The position numbers were made by a program, and so were the translations under genes. Positions 12,560-23,108 of a stretch of 64,000 nucleotides of DNA are shown here, piece by piece. Source of the stretch: Euphorbia lathyris (taxonomy: Eukaryota > Streptophyta > Magnoliopsida > Malpighiales > Euphorbiaceae); contig NC_088918.1 of the NCBI RefSeq assembly GCF_963576675.1, positions 48,207,501 to 48,271,500 on the forward strand, in the 5' to 3' direction. Below the pieces are notes generated by a model that worked only from the letters and a program-made list of their open reading frames with translations, made no database searches and had not been told where the DNA came from. Within the stretch, counting starts at the first letter, position 1. Every line of letters starts with the position of its first letter.

Positions 12560-13631
12560 CCAGGAAGCAATGGAGTCAGTACACTCAGGAATTTGCGGGG
12601 CCCATATGGGAGGAGCGGTGTTGGCAAAGAAAATCATAAGGCAAGGCTTCTATTGGCTCACCATGGAAAGAGATTGTAACGAATATGCGAAGAAATGCCA
12701 TGATTGTCAAATCCACGGAGATTATAATCATTTACCGGCTATGGAACTGCACGTGTTAGCGCCCATTTGGCCGTTTGTAGCTTGGGGCATTGACATCATC
12801 GGTGAGGTGAGACCTAACGCGTCAAATGGACACAAATTCATCGCAGTTGCCATTGATTACTTCACCAAGTGGGTAGAGGCAGAGTCGTTCGGCAAGTTGG
12901 GGTCCAAGCAGATGAGGAAGTTCATCGAAAAACACTTAATCACCAGATTCGGAGTGCCTAATCACATAATCACAGATAACGGGGTCCAGTTTCAAGGGGA
13001 AGTGAGGAGTCTCTTCCGAGAGTACGGTATTGAACATCACAGATCTTCTCCGTATCGTCCGCAAACTAATGGCGCAGTTGAGGCAGCCAATAAGAACCTT
13101 AAAAGGATTCTCGTAAAGACAGTAGAATCGCATCGAAACTGGCACGAACAGCTTCCGCTCGCTTTATGGGCTTATCGCATGACAGTTAGAACGTCAACTG
13201 GGGCAACGCCATTCTCCTTGGTATACGGTGCGGAAGCCGTTCTCCAGATTGAGGTTGAAAAGCGATCGTTGAGAATCGCAGTAGAAGCAGAGATTCCCGA
13301 GACGGAATGGGTGAAGAAGCGGTATGAACAGTTAGCATTGGTGGACGAGAAAAGGATGGAGGCCCTTTACCATGTGCAGTTATATCAGCGAAGGATGGCC
13401 CGAGCCTTCAACAAAAAGGTCAAGGCCAGCCCTATCAAAGAAGGGGATATGGTGCTAAAACAGATCCGTGTGACGCACACCGACCCGAGGGGCAAGTTTA
13501 GGCCAAACTGGGAAGGGCCGTTCTTCGTGAAGAAGATACTAAGCAAAGGAGCGGTGAAGTTAACTACTATGGACAGTATGGAGTTCTCCGAACCTACCAA
13601 TCTAGATAGGCTTAAGAAATACTTTTCGTAA
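12560..13631 (+). other. Integrase domain of the Tat/Ogre-type element
   Basis: The zinc-binding HHCC pattern is visible as VHSGICGAH followed by CHDCQIHGD (12569-12720). The catalytic triad is D in WGIDIIGE (near 12790), D in ITDNGVQF (near 12975) and E in GAVEAANKNL (near 13080). The C-terminal part ends with the usual ANWEGPF-like motif (NWEGPFFV, near 13508) and a TAA at 13629. This segment is open, with no internal stop. Confidence 0.9.
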
Positions 13632-14086
13632 AAAAAAAAAAGAAAGAAAAATTCCCGATAGGTCGAAAACCCGCAAAGGGCGGCCTATGCAACAATAAGG
13701 GACACCCCAATGGGTGAAAACCCGAAAGGGCACTCATTTGAAAATTCCGGGATAGTAAAAGGAGAGGCAAAAAATCGCTGGGATCTGAAAACCGAAAAAA
13801 GGCAGGTCCTGGTAACGGTAGTTATATCTTGAGCAATTATAAAAATAATGTATAAGAGGCTAAGTATTTCTGTTGTTCGTAAATAAATAAAGACATGAGT
13901 ATATTTGAAGAGAATGATTGTGATCGTTATAATTTACTGAATGCAAGATAATATGAATCATGAGTTATACATTTCTTACCTTTCTTTTCACAATAAAAAG
14001 CCTACGTACTATCTACCCCACTCCCTATACACAAGCTATACATCGGGGTAATTCTAATAAAAGCTACGAAGCTATACATGATAAGC
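13632..14086. other. Spacer between pol and the antisense gene
   Basis: It starts with a run of A and has short repeats of the type AACCCG(C/A)AAAGGGC. I see no coding region. Confidence 0.6.
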
Positions 14087-16515
14087 CTAATAAGGAAGGA
14101 AAACCCAGTGGGCCTCAAAGTCCCTCAGATGCGATGCCCGCTCTGCAGATAGGGTCTCCTCGGCGACTCGAAGCCTCTCCTCGGCGACGCGCACTCTCTC
14201 CTCAGCGGCGAGGCGTCCTGTAGTCTCCTCCCGCACCCTCTCCTCAACGGCGAGACGTCCCTCGGTCTCTGTCCGCATCACCCCTGACCAGTAGTCGTTC
14301 CTCTCCCGGTAGACCTGGCCAACCCTGGCATCGGCCTCCCGCACCGACTCGCTCCGTCTCCGCTCATGTGTGTGAAGATCACTCTGAAAAAAAAAGAAAA
14401 AAAAAGATATAAAAAAAAGGAAAGAAGAAATACTGGCAAGAATAGAAATCATACATACATATATGCATACATTCCACTACACTAAAATAAAATGAGGATA
14501 CTTACCAGATGGTCAGCACAGCGCAAGCTGAGTCGATCTCGGAGGTAACCAGACAGCCCCACATAATCAGTGCAAGTCTCCCTCGAAGTCTGGAGAGCGT
14601 CTGAGGGATCAGACGGTATCCTCGACGTAAAGACGGGAGGAGCCATCTCGACACCGGCATAGGCCATCCCAGACTCGTCATAACAAACAGTCTCGAAATC
14701 CCTCCCGAAGTCTGGGACGGGTACGCCTAGAGGGGACCTCTCCTTTCGGGCGGCGCCGGAGGACTCGCCAACATAATAGGGCGGCTCGCTCGTAGACGCC
14801 TGAGCACGGGCATCATCGAAGAAATCTGACATGTGGGCACTCCTCCACGAACCCTCCTGCAAGCAAAGGCACAGTAAATACCACTAACTATCTTGTAAAT
14901 AAAAATAAATAGGCCGAAACACTCACCGGAACCGCCTCTTGACCGAAGACCGCAGCAACAGCCTCCCCCGAAAAACACGTCCGCCACGGGGTCCACCTCC
15001 ATCGCCGCCGCTGGGGCATCCCTCGCGCTCAATAATGTCGATAAATAGAGGACACGGCCCCCGGCATGAACCTATACATCTCTACCAGCAAAGCGGCGAG
15101 TCAAATCCCGACGAATGACCGATAAAGGCATGGTCCGCACCGCAAACATGGAGACGGGGATCTCGCCTGGTGTCCAATGTGAGGCACTAACCCCGGTGAT
15201 GCCCCGGTCGCCCAAGTACCATGCCCGCACGCAAGGGCCGGTGAGCACGCTTTGCTGCTCTTGGATCAGGGTAATGTACGCATAATCGGGACCGAAGTCA
15301 AAGTCGTCCCACCTGAATCTAATCTGCGAGCACAAAGAAAAGGTCAGGTCTGATCAAACAAAAATCTAGCGCGATTAGAAGATATCTACCTGCCCCAAGG
15401 TCCGTGAATCAATCCAATCTAGGAGCTGCGCCACCGTCTGCCTCTCCCCGGTACTTAGACCGAACTCGCTCCACCGAGCCATAAGTGGGGGCGTCACTAC
15501 CCGTGGCCTGCGCCGATGCTCGCTGGGAAGAATCCGCCTCTCGTAGGCCCAAACCTGCTTGTAAGAACAAAGGTTATGAACAGAAGGCGCGAAGAAGATA
15601 AAATGAGTAGGTTAAGGATGAACCACGTACCAGAAGAGCAAAAGTGTAACCGACGAAGTCCTTGCGCTTCCGGCAAGTCAAATCCAGAAACTTGTACAGG
15701 TAAGCTAGACCCGCTCCTGCCCAATCGTAAGACGCCACCATGTCCAAATCACTGAAGGCCTGAATAAGACCCGCATGTATGGTCCCGCTCTTGGTGCGGA
15801 AGATCGTCTCGCCTAAAGCATATATCAGGAAGCTGGGACAACCAGATCAGTGTCGTCTGTCCCACAAAAGTCCATACGACTCAAAAGCCTCGAGGTAGTG
15901 ATGAACTTCGTCGGGGTAGATTTGACACCCGTATAAACTCTCGGCCCGATCAAAGCAACCAATCTAGCACGGTCAACCCGTGGACGCATCGTATCAAAGG
16001 AGAAGGGAACCGGAGTACCACTCCCCCGCAGCCCGGTCAGTAAAGAGAAGTCGCGAGGCGAGATCATCATCTCCCCGAACGAGAGATGGAAGGTGTGGGT
16101 CGAGTCAACCCATCTCTCGCATAAGGCCCGTAGGCCGAAACGGTCGCACACCCCGTTGGCGCGGGGCAGCGCTAAAATAAAGGGCTCAAAGCCCAACTCT
16201 CGCACACGGGCTCTCGTCGCGGTGCCTAGCATGGAATACCACATATGAATATCGGCCGTAGTCCCGGAAATGTTGATGAACTGGAAAGAACGGAACAGGT
16301 AAGTTTAAATGTTGTTCCTAGGCTGACATCTGATGAAAGCACATTAATCTAGCTATTCTTTCGGTCAAATCTAACCTAGAAACATCTTGTCAATTTGGAC
16401 CGCCATTTTGTGAAATCTCTCCTTTAGGGTTGTTTGCATAGGATTTGATTAATTCATTATTCTTTGATCTACTCTCATCCGCATTGGAAAAGAGAATTAT
16501 TCAAGTTGTTACTAT

Positions 16516-17045
16516 CCATGTGCGTTAGTCAAGTTTTCAATATTCACGTGCATTATTCGAGTTTTTACTATTCACGTGCATTAGTCAAGTTTTTACTATT
16601 CACGTACACTATTCACGTTTTTACTATTCATGTGCATTAGTCAAGTTTTCACTATTCATGTGCATTATTCGAGTTTTTACTATTCACGTGCATTAGTCAA
16701 GTTTTTACTATTCACGTTTTTACTATTCACGTGTATTAGTCAAGTTTTCACTATTCACGTGCATTATTCGAGTTTTTACTATTCACATGCATTAGTCAAG
16801 TTTTCACTATTCACGTGCATTATTCGAGTTTTTACTATTCACATGCATCAGTCAAGTTTTTACTATTCACGTGCACTATTCACGTTTTTACTATTCACGC
16901 GCATTATTCACGTTTTCATTATTCACGTGCACTATTCACGTTTTTACTATTCACGTGCACTATTCACGTTTTCACTATTCACGTGCTATTCACGTTTTTA
17001 CTGTTGGCATGCATTGCTCGTATGTTTACTATTCACATGCATATA
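16516..17045. repeat. Tandem array of about 28-30-bp units with CACGTG boxes
   Basis: Units read ACTATTCACGTGCATTAGTC followed by AAGTTTTT, with variants CACTATTCACGTTTTT and GCATTATTCGAGTTTTT. About 18 units are present, about ten with an intact CACGTG palindrome (G-box). The array lies in predicted intron 1 of the antisense PMD gene and in the 3' untranslated region of the retrotransposon. Long open frames across it come from the repeat and are not genes. Confidence 0.9.
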
Positions 17046-17054
17046 GTTCGCATT

Positions 17055-17862
17055 TGATAACAACCCAAATTATTCTTGAATAAGGAATAAGGGAAAATTA
17101 ATAGAAATAATGGCAAACCATTATTCCTTCTAAAAGAGATATTTATACATGATTAATATGGAATTAATGATAATTAATGCAGGGGAGAATATGCAAATAA
17201 TGAGGAAAAGGAAGGAGTCTCTAGCATTATGCCACGCCACGTGGACCATAGCGAGATACGCCATAACGAGATACGCCCGATGAGAGCGAGTAGCGGAGAC
17301 CCGCCATAGCTCTCAAGGAGAGCGTACATACGCCTTGACGGATCAAAGAATACGAAAAGGGATATTCATCTTACTGACAGAATATTATCCCAAGGACCAA
17401 AAGGGATATTCACCTTGAGAACGCCACAAGAAGAACCGGATGGCGGATCTCCACGGTTCAGCTCAGTGAGATCCGCTGGCGAACCTATGAGGCGAATCTC
17501 CTCTTTCACCTGATTCATCACAGTAACGGCTAACCGCCGACTCGGCCATAAAGACCATTAATGAGCTATCAATTAGCTAACCGCCAGGTTAAAGGTAACC
17601 AGTAACCGCCAGCTTAAAGGTAACCAGTAACCGCCATTAATGGAGCATTAATGGAGACCTTCTAGTTGCTGAAGGTTACGACTTCCTAGCTATATATAGC
17701 CTACATCCCTAGGCTATCAAGGTACACTTTTACTTACCCTTTGTCAATTCAGTTTGCTCTCTTGATCTTCCTTACTGACTTTGGCATCGGAGTGTCCCCG
17801 GCCGATCCCAACGGCGCCTCACAGGGAAGTGCTCCGATCAAGGATTTTTCCCCGAGTTATCA
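17055..17862 (+). mobile_element. Solo LTR nested in the Tat/Ogre-type element (808 bp)
   Basis: It starts TGATAAC and ends GTTATCA, a perfect short inverted terminus. The flanks are GCATT (17050-17054) and GTATT (17863-17867), a 5-bp direct repeat with one change. A TATATATAG string near 17690 is followed by a CT-rich leader and GCATCGGAGTGTCC, wording I recall from LTRs of plant Ty3/gypsy elements. No coding sequence is inside. It lies in intron 1 of the antisense PMD gene. Confidence 0.7.
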
Positions 17863-17867
17863 GTATT

Positions 17868-18598
17868 CTTCCAAAAAGACAAATAAAGTGTTACTTGCAA
17901 GCAAAGAAATTCATGTTTTCTAACTAAGGTCTTCTAAGGCAACCTAGGGGTTAGCATGCAAATCATGTTCAAAGTAGGGATACTAAAGCCTAGAAATTTA
18001 GTCAAAAGACGCGGAAGTAAGAAAGTACTTACCTGGTTACAGCGGGTCCCGCTCAGATGAGATGTGGGGTCCTGAAAAGGGTCCACTGTAGTAAGGTTCA
18101 CGAAACCCTCCTCCATGCCCTTCGTGCCATCATGTTGATCCAAATCCATCCCGAGAATAATCCAAATCAAATGTTAGAGAGAGAGAGAAGAGAGAGAAGG
18201 TGTGGGGTTGAAATGAAACCCCACCACCTTATATAAGGAAAGGGAATGGCATTCCCGTAAATAGTGAAGAAGGTACGATGTGACATAAAGGTAAAAAGTA
18301 AATAATTATTTACCAGGTGCACAGACCTCCGATTTGCAGTCCGTTTCAGCCTGCATTTCTGCCAAACAGTGACCGATAATATCAAGATGGAACTCTAGAC
18401 GACAGCCGATTTTTATAGAACAGCGGCACCAGTCAAAATACAGACGACAGTCAACAGAAAAATAATTGTTAGTTTGAATCATTCCGGACTAAAAAGACGT
18501 TCCTATCGAACCATTCAAACCTCCAAGACACTAGCTCCAGTGAGAAAATACAGACAACGGTGTTTTAAAAGAATTCAGAATTGTTAGAAAGAACCTTT
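17868..18598. other. Region holding exon 1 and promoter of the antisense gene, otherwise unassigned
   Basis: Apart from antisense exon 1 (18149-18033) and its TATA box, I find no coding signal. Near 18420-18570 a phrase like CAGACGACAG is repeated loosely (AAAATACAGAC(G/A)AC). Confidence 0.5.
18230..18237 (-). promoter_or_regulatory. Probable TATA box of the antisense PMD gene
   Basis: TTATATAA lies about 80 bp upstream of the antisense ATG at 18149. A CT-rich stretch (18175-18200 on the minus strand) follows, typical of a plant 5' leader. The gene therefore seems to have a promoter of its own, pointing against the retrotransposon. Confidence 0.5.
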
Positions 18599-19051
18599 GC
18601 TTTTGAGCCGTTTTACCCGCGGTCGTAGACCAGGGTTGCTTTTGAGCCATTTTACTCGCGGTCGTGGACCAGGGTTGCTTTTGAGCCATTTTACCCCGGT
18701 CGTGAACCGGGGTCGCTTTTGAGCCATTTTACCCGCGGTCGTGGACCAGGGTTGCTTTTGAGCCATTTTACCCCGGTCGTGAACCGAGGTCGCTTTTGAG
18801 CCATTTTACCCGCGGTCGTGGACCAGGGTTGCTTTTGAGCCATTTTTACCCGCGGTCATGGACCAGGATTGCTTTTGAGCCATTTTACCCGCGGTCGTGG
18901 ACCAGGGTTGCTTTTGAGCCACTTTCCCCCCGGTAGTAGACCAGGGTTGCTTTTGAGCCATTTCCCCCCGGGTCGTAGACCAGGGTCGCTTTTGAGCCAT
19001 CTTACTCGCGGTCCTACACCAAGCTTGCTTTTGAGCCATTTTACCCGCAGT
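18599..19051. repeat. Tandem array of 39-bp units
   Basis: Eleven full units and one partial unit begin GCTTTTGAGCCATTTTACCC and continue GCGGTCGTGGACCAGGGTT. Units differ at a few positions, and two are one base shorter. It lies about 230 bp before the 3' LTR. Such arrays in the 3' region are known for Tat/Ogre elements and can seed satellite DNA. Confidence 0.95.
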
Positions 19052-19262
19052 CAACTTAGGCTAGGGTCCGTAAGAAGAACATCCGCCGGCGGCCGATTCA
19101 ATGGCAAGGACAGAAAGGATCGAGAACGACGCCGGAACGCGCAGCGCAAAGGTCAGGTATTCTTCCTCCTACTCTTTACGTGTCTCTTACTTTTATATGT
19201 TTTACATTGCATGTGTTGCGTTAGCAAAAAACGTTTTCAAAACACACACATCACTGTCAAAA

Positions 19263-19280
19263 TAGGAAAGTAGGGGCAAC
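19263..19280 (+). other. Polypurine tract region before the 3' LTR
   Basis: TAGGAAAGTAGGGGCAAC immediately precedes the TGTAGACACC of the 3' LTR. The purine run AGGAAAG..AGGGG is the expected plus-strand primer. Confidence 0.65.
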
Positions 19281-22036
19281 TGTAGACACCGAGTCGGAGG
19301 ACCTGTGACCAAAACCTGTAAACAAAACGGTCGAAGCGGTTGATTCCGGAAGTTTTAAAACAAAAATATATAATAAGAAAAGAAAAATTAATGTGAGTCG
19401 CGGTCGCCAAGTGGACGGCTTGCGAGTGCTCAGCGACGTGGTGCGAGCGCCTAGCGGCAGCCGACGCGTGTCCGACGACAGTTGGATGCGCGCCCGGCAG
19501 CGCGGGGCACACGCTCGACGTCCGTTGGGCGCGCATGCCCGGCAGCGCGGAGCGCGCGCTCGACGACCGTGGGGCGCGCACGCCCGACAGCAAGGGCGCA
19601 CGCCCGACGGCCGCTGGGCGGGCGCGCCCGGCAGCTGCTGGGCGAGCGCCCAGCGACGTTGGGCGGACGCCCGATGATTGTCGGGCGAACGCCCAACAAT
19701 AGTTGGGCGTTCGCCCAACCATGTTGGGCGTTCGCCCAACTAATGTTGGGCGTCCGCCCAACGAAAGTTGGGCGTTCGCCCAACTGACTTTGGGCGACGC
19801 CCAATTTTCTTCGGGCGTCGCCCAAAGTTCCGGGGATCCGTTTGCCTATATAAGGCACGGATCCCCATGCATTTAGGGGAGGACTTTTGGGGAGGAGCTT
19901 CTCACTCTAAACATTTTTAGAGAGAGAAAATCTTTTTTTTGGGAAAAAACATTTTCTTTTCCTAAAAATTCCAAATTTCCTAAAAGTTAAAATTTTACCA
20001 AAAACACAAAATCACCGGAAAAGCACGATTTGTGGAATCAACCGACTTCAACCGTCAATACCGAACTTGAGGTATTATCCGAGGACTAGACTCGTTTTAT
20101 TTATTTCATTTATTTTATCTTCTTTATTTATCTTTATGTTATAATTTTATTTATTTAGTTATTCATTTATTTATCGCGTTTTATTTAATTCTTCGTATTT
20201 ATTCATCCCGTGTTAAATAAAAATTCGGTTTAGTTTTAAAATAAAAAAACCTCGTTTTAATATCCCAATACGAACCGTGATCCGATTAAAAGGTAGTTCG
20301 GGTATTAAAAACGTTTTAAAATAAAAACGTCGTTTTAGGAAACTCCGTTATAGACTATGATCCATTTTTGGTAGTTCGGAGATCCGAAACGATTGAATTA
20401 GATTTAATTTAAAGCTTTTGAACGAATCAGGAAAGTTTTAGAGTGCTGCTGTAATTCTGCCTTTTCTGTCACTAACAGCAGATTGGCGACGGATTTTCCG
20501 TCGGTAATCTGCTGGAAACCGAAAATCACCATTTTTACCCTCCTTTCCCCACTTTTTGACATTTCTACTTGTATATATATGTATATTATTGTGTAATATG
20601 TTTATAAAAATTATTTTTTTTATCCTATAACTATTTATTATGTACTATATATTTATTTGTTTCATGTTGAAATTTAATTCGTTTGGATTTAATGTTATAA
20701 AGTAGTATATATATATATATATAGTTTTTTGGCATTTGAATTATATTAGCTATCATTGGGTAAAACTATTTTGGAAATTAAATGTTATTCTTCCCATTTA
20801 TAAACTTGGTTCATTGTTTTTACATATTTTGAATTAGAATAAAAAAGTATTATATTTAGTATTCTTTTTCACTTTCTTTGTTATATCATATAATATTTCT
20901 TACTTATTTTCATCTATAGATATATCCCTATTTTTAGATAAAACTATGTATATATGTATTTCTATTTTATTCTTGTATATATGTACATATTCCAAATGTG
21001 TTTTACTTGGTGAATTTTGGTTTAATTGGTTTATTGTTGTAATTATGATAATGTTAAAGGTTAATTGAGTGAAAAAGGGAAAATTAAATCACAAAAAGAG
21101 AGTTTAAGTTGTTTTGTTTAAATTAAAGTTTTTCTAGACATTCCTAAAGTGTAAATAACGTTTTCTTGACATTTTTAAACCATTTCTTAAAACGTCACGT
21201 TTTAAAACCTTAATTCGTTCCAACGACGGATTAGGCGAACCTTGTAATTAAAATAGCTTTTCATTATAAATAATAGAGTTTTGAATCGTTTTCTTAAATG
21301 ATTTGTACAAAATAAATTGACTTGTATGCCTAACCACGTTTTCGGGTTAAAATTCTTTATTCCACGTCTTCAAACGCTCGAGTCGTTCCAACGGCGGTTC
21401 GAGTAGAGGCCACATAAATTAACGGGGTTTTGAAACGTACCTAAATCGTTCCAACGGCGATTAAGGTACGAACCATGTAAATAAACTCGTTTTCGGGAAG
21501 TGAGTTTAGTGTAGAGTTAACATACGAATCGAGACATAAGACACACTGTAAATAAATTAATTCTCCCTTCTCCTCCTCTCTCCTTTATAAATTTATGCAA
21601 AATGGGTGATTCTTTACCAAAGTGGCTTTCAATAATATATGCTCAAAACGGTTTTCAAAACGAGAAAGAAAAGGTTTCAAATGAATTTTAAACTTAAAGA
21701 GATATGCGATTAGTCTGTTATCGCCTAACACGCTGAGTAGGAGGCCGGTGGTTCATAACCGGACGATGTCGGGGTGCCTAGTAGCCTTTCTCCGGAAAGG
21801 AGCTAGCCTTCTCGGCTCGTACCTAAGTTTCTCGAACCCTCACCGGTCTCCCGCAAGGGATCGGTGTTCATTTTCCCATTCGTGGGTGGCGACTCTTCCA
21901 TACTCCGAGCTCCGGTCCTGCCGAGCAGCTTGATTCCACGATTGGTTGCTTTCGGCGCCAATCACCGCTTACGTCGCCATGAGGTGTCCACCCCCCGGTC
22001 CGCCCGGGAGATTAGGCCGCGGCACCTCGTCTAACA
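19281..22036 (+). repeat. 3' LTR of the Tat/Ogre-type element
   Basis: It matches 1485-4301 with scattered substitutions and a few indels, for example a shorter stretch near 20305 and one fewer palindrome unit. The high similarity suggests a fairly young insertion. The palindrome cluster is at 19658-19823 and the TATA box at 19847-19853. The direct repeat ACAGG follows at 22037. Confidence 0.95.
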
Positions 22037-23093
22037 ACAGGCTAAACCAAAGCGGAACAGGTTACATACAGCATCTAAGATCCTATTTATTCATGAATGT
22101 CACAAAGTGAAGTCAAGGTCTCTGCTTTAAAGCTCACTTAAGTCAACTCTCGTGTGTTCTTAAGATTCTAAGACTTACTACAACCTTAAGCGTCCTTAAT
22201 GTTGGTCCTTTCTTGCATTACGATCGAAACAACATTTCTGTTAAGAAAACCCTTAATACAATCCTCTTATATTCCTATTTCAGGTCTTGGAAGTTTGATA
22301 AAAAGATCCATGAAGATGAAAGCAGTTCCCTATCATTCATCATTCATCATTCACTAAGATAGATGCATATAATCATGCTAATAAGAACTTATCAAACACA
22401 TCAACATATATTAACATTCATTCATAAAAAGGAACTAAATAACTTACATAACCAGCCCTTGCTGGCTTAGCCCATTCAAAACGACTACTCACTCATACTG
22501 TCGAGTGAACAGTCTACTTCCATTCTACAGAGCTCCATCAATGGAGTCATCTTCCTCGAGAGCTATTCTCTCCACCAAAACGTCTATTTTTCAGTTCACA
22601 AAAAGATAAAGAAAAGATAAAAAGATATAAAGATCCCTTTCCCTTCTCCCACTACGTCTATTTAAGGGAAAAGAAAAGGTCAACATGGTACTGAAAGTAT
22701 CCGAGAAAATATTACAAAAAACAACCAAATTGTTCACAAATCCTAGAATGCTAGAAGTGGTTAAGATCCTTTTGACCCTTGAACACTCAAGGGTCGAACT
22801 TTCTTGTCATCATGCTACTTTTAACTGCTCTTATTCGCCTTTCATGCCTGCCGCTCCTACTGTCTGTCCTGTCGCTATCCGTCATCAGAAATTGCAACGT
22901 TAGACCGCTGGATCAAAGGTTGCACGACTCCTCCTGGTATGCGCGAAACAGGTTGCTTACAGTCTGTTCGACTTAATCTTTCTCATCTGCACAAAAACAC
23001 TTATAAGACCTTCTTTCTCGTAATTTAACCCTAAAAACACCCTTAATTCAGTACAAATAACATATTAAATTGTAGTCAAATTCATGCCTAACA
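22037..23093 (-). mobile_element. Athila-type 3' LTR, right part
   Basis: It continues the LTR that was cut at 1484. Read on the minus strand it starts TGTTAGGCATGAATTTG at 23093, directly after a purine tract. It is AT-rich with no gene; two short ORFs near 22685-22976 have no recognisable domain. Confidence 0.55.
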
Positions 23094-23108
23094 AATACCC
23101 CCAAATTG
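23094..23108 (-). other. Polypurine tract of the Athila-type element
   Basis: The minus strand reads CAATTTGGGGGTATT and then TGTTAGGC of the LTR. This fixes the LTR start and the element's orientation. Confidence 0.6.

Larger units (their letters stand above)
6237..13631 (+). pseudogene. gag-pol polyprotein of the Tat/Ogre-type element, six in-frame stops
   Basis: One frame runs the whole length with no frameshift. It is interrupted by stops at 7014, 8352, 9600, 10983, 11022 and 11517. Several look like single transitions: 9600 replaces the Trp of the protease GRPW motif, and 10983 and 11517 fit CGA to TGA and CAA to TAA. Order of parts: N-terminal coiled region (about residues 50-140), first capsid-like module, CHHC knuckle (CEFHSSYGHTIENC, near 7458), acidic linker, three more capsid-like modules (7834-8860), protease (VDDGSAINV near 9370), a G-patch-like stretch (GMGLGAHHQG near 9820), RT (YVDD at 11034-11045), RNase H, second RNase H and integrase. 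The start at 6237 is the first ATG; MSATDEK at 6396 is an alternative. All six stops would have to be read through for a full product, so it is dead or recently dead. Confidence 0.9.
14087..18149 (-). pseudogene. Antisense plant mobile domain (PMD) gene inside the retrotransposon, seven predicted exons, one frameshift
   Basis: Predicted exons on the minus strand are 18149-18033 (start MDLDQHDG), 16280-15631, 15554-15390, 15323-15086, 15027-14927, 14856-14506 and 14383-14087. Every junction has GT and AG, and the phases match across all six introns. Exon 2 has the PMD signature: ERWVDSTHTFHLSFGEM, then SPRDFSLLTGLRGSGTPV. After a one-base slip near 15825-15840 it continues as FLIYALGETIF, then DWAGAGLAYLY. 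Exon 3 has VWAYERR. Exons 6-7 encode an acidic and then a charged coiled-coil tail with repeats of RLA(A/V)EERVR. The predicted product is about 640 residues. PMD proteins of the MAIN/MAIL type act in silencing in Arabidopsis, and PMDs are known from MULEs and Ty3/gypsy elements. The frameshift makes this copy probably inactive. Exon 5 boundaries are the least certain. Confidence 0.75.
1485..22036 (+). mobile_element. Tat/Ogre-lineage Ty3/gypsy LTR retrotransposon, full length (20.5 kb)
   Basis: The element is bounded by LTRs of 2,817 bp (1485-4301) and 2,756 bp (19281-22036), both starting TGTAGACACC and ending CTCGTCTAACA. It is flanked by the 5-bp direct repeat ACAGG at 1480-1484 and 22037-22041. 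A primer-binding site follows the 5' LTR and a purine-rich tract precedes the 3' LTR. The pol order is protease, RT, RNase H, second RNase H, integrase; the second RNase H between RNase H and integrase is the mark of the Tat/Ogre lineage. Long LTRs and a repeat-rich 3' region also fit. The coding frame has six stops, so it cannot move by itself. It also carries an antisense gene, two tandem arrays and a nested solo LTR between pol and the 3' LTR. Confidence 0.95.

Noticed and set aside
16630..17083. Long ORFs rich in Phe, Thr, Ile and His
   Set aside because: Every plus-strand frame of the tandem array is nearly open because the repeat lacks stops; not a protein gene.
16516..19051. CRISPR-like direct repeats
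   Set aside because: Units are adjacent or overlapping without unique spacers, in a plant retrotransposon.
18584..19054. Repetitive ORFs on both strands reading KMAQKQPWSTT-like units
   Set aside because: Products of the 39-bp tandem array.
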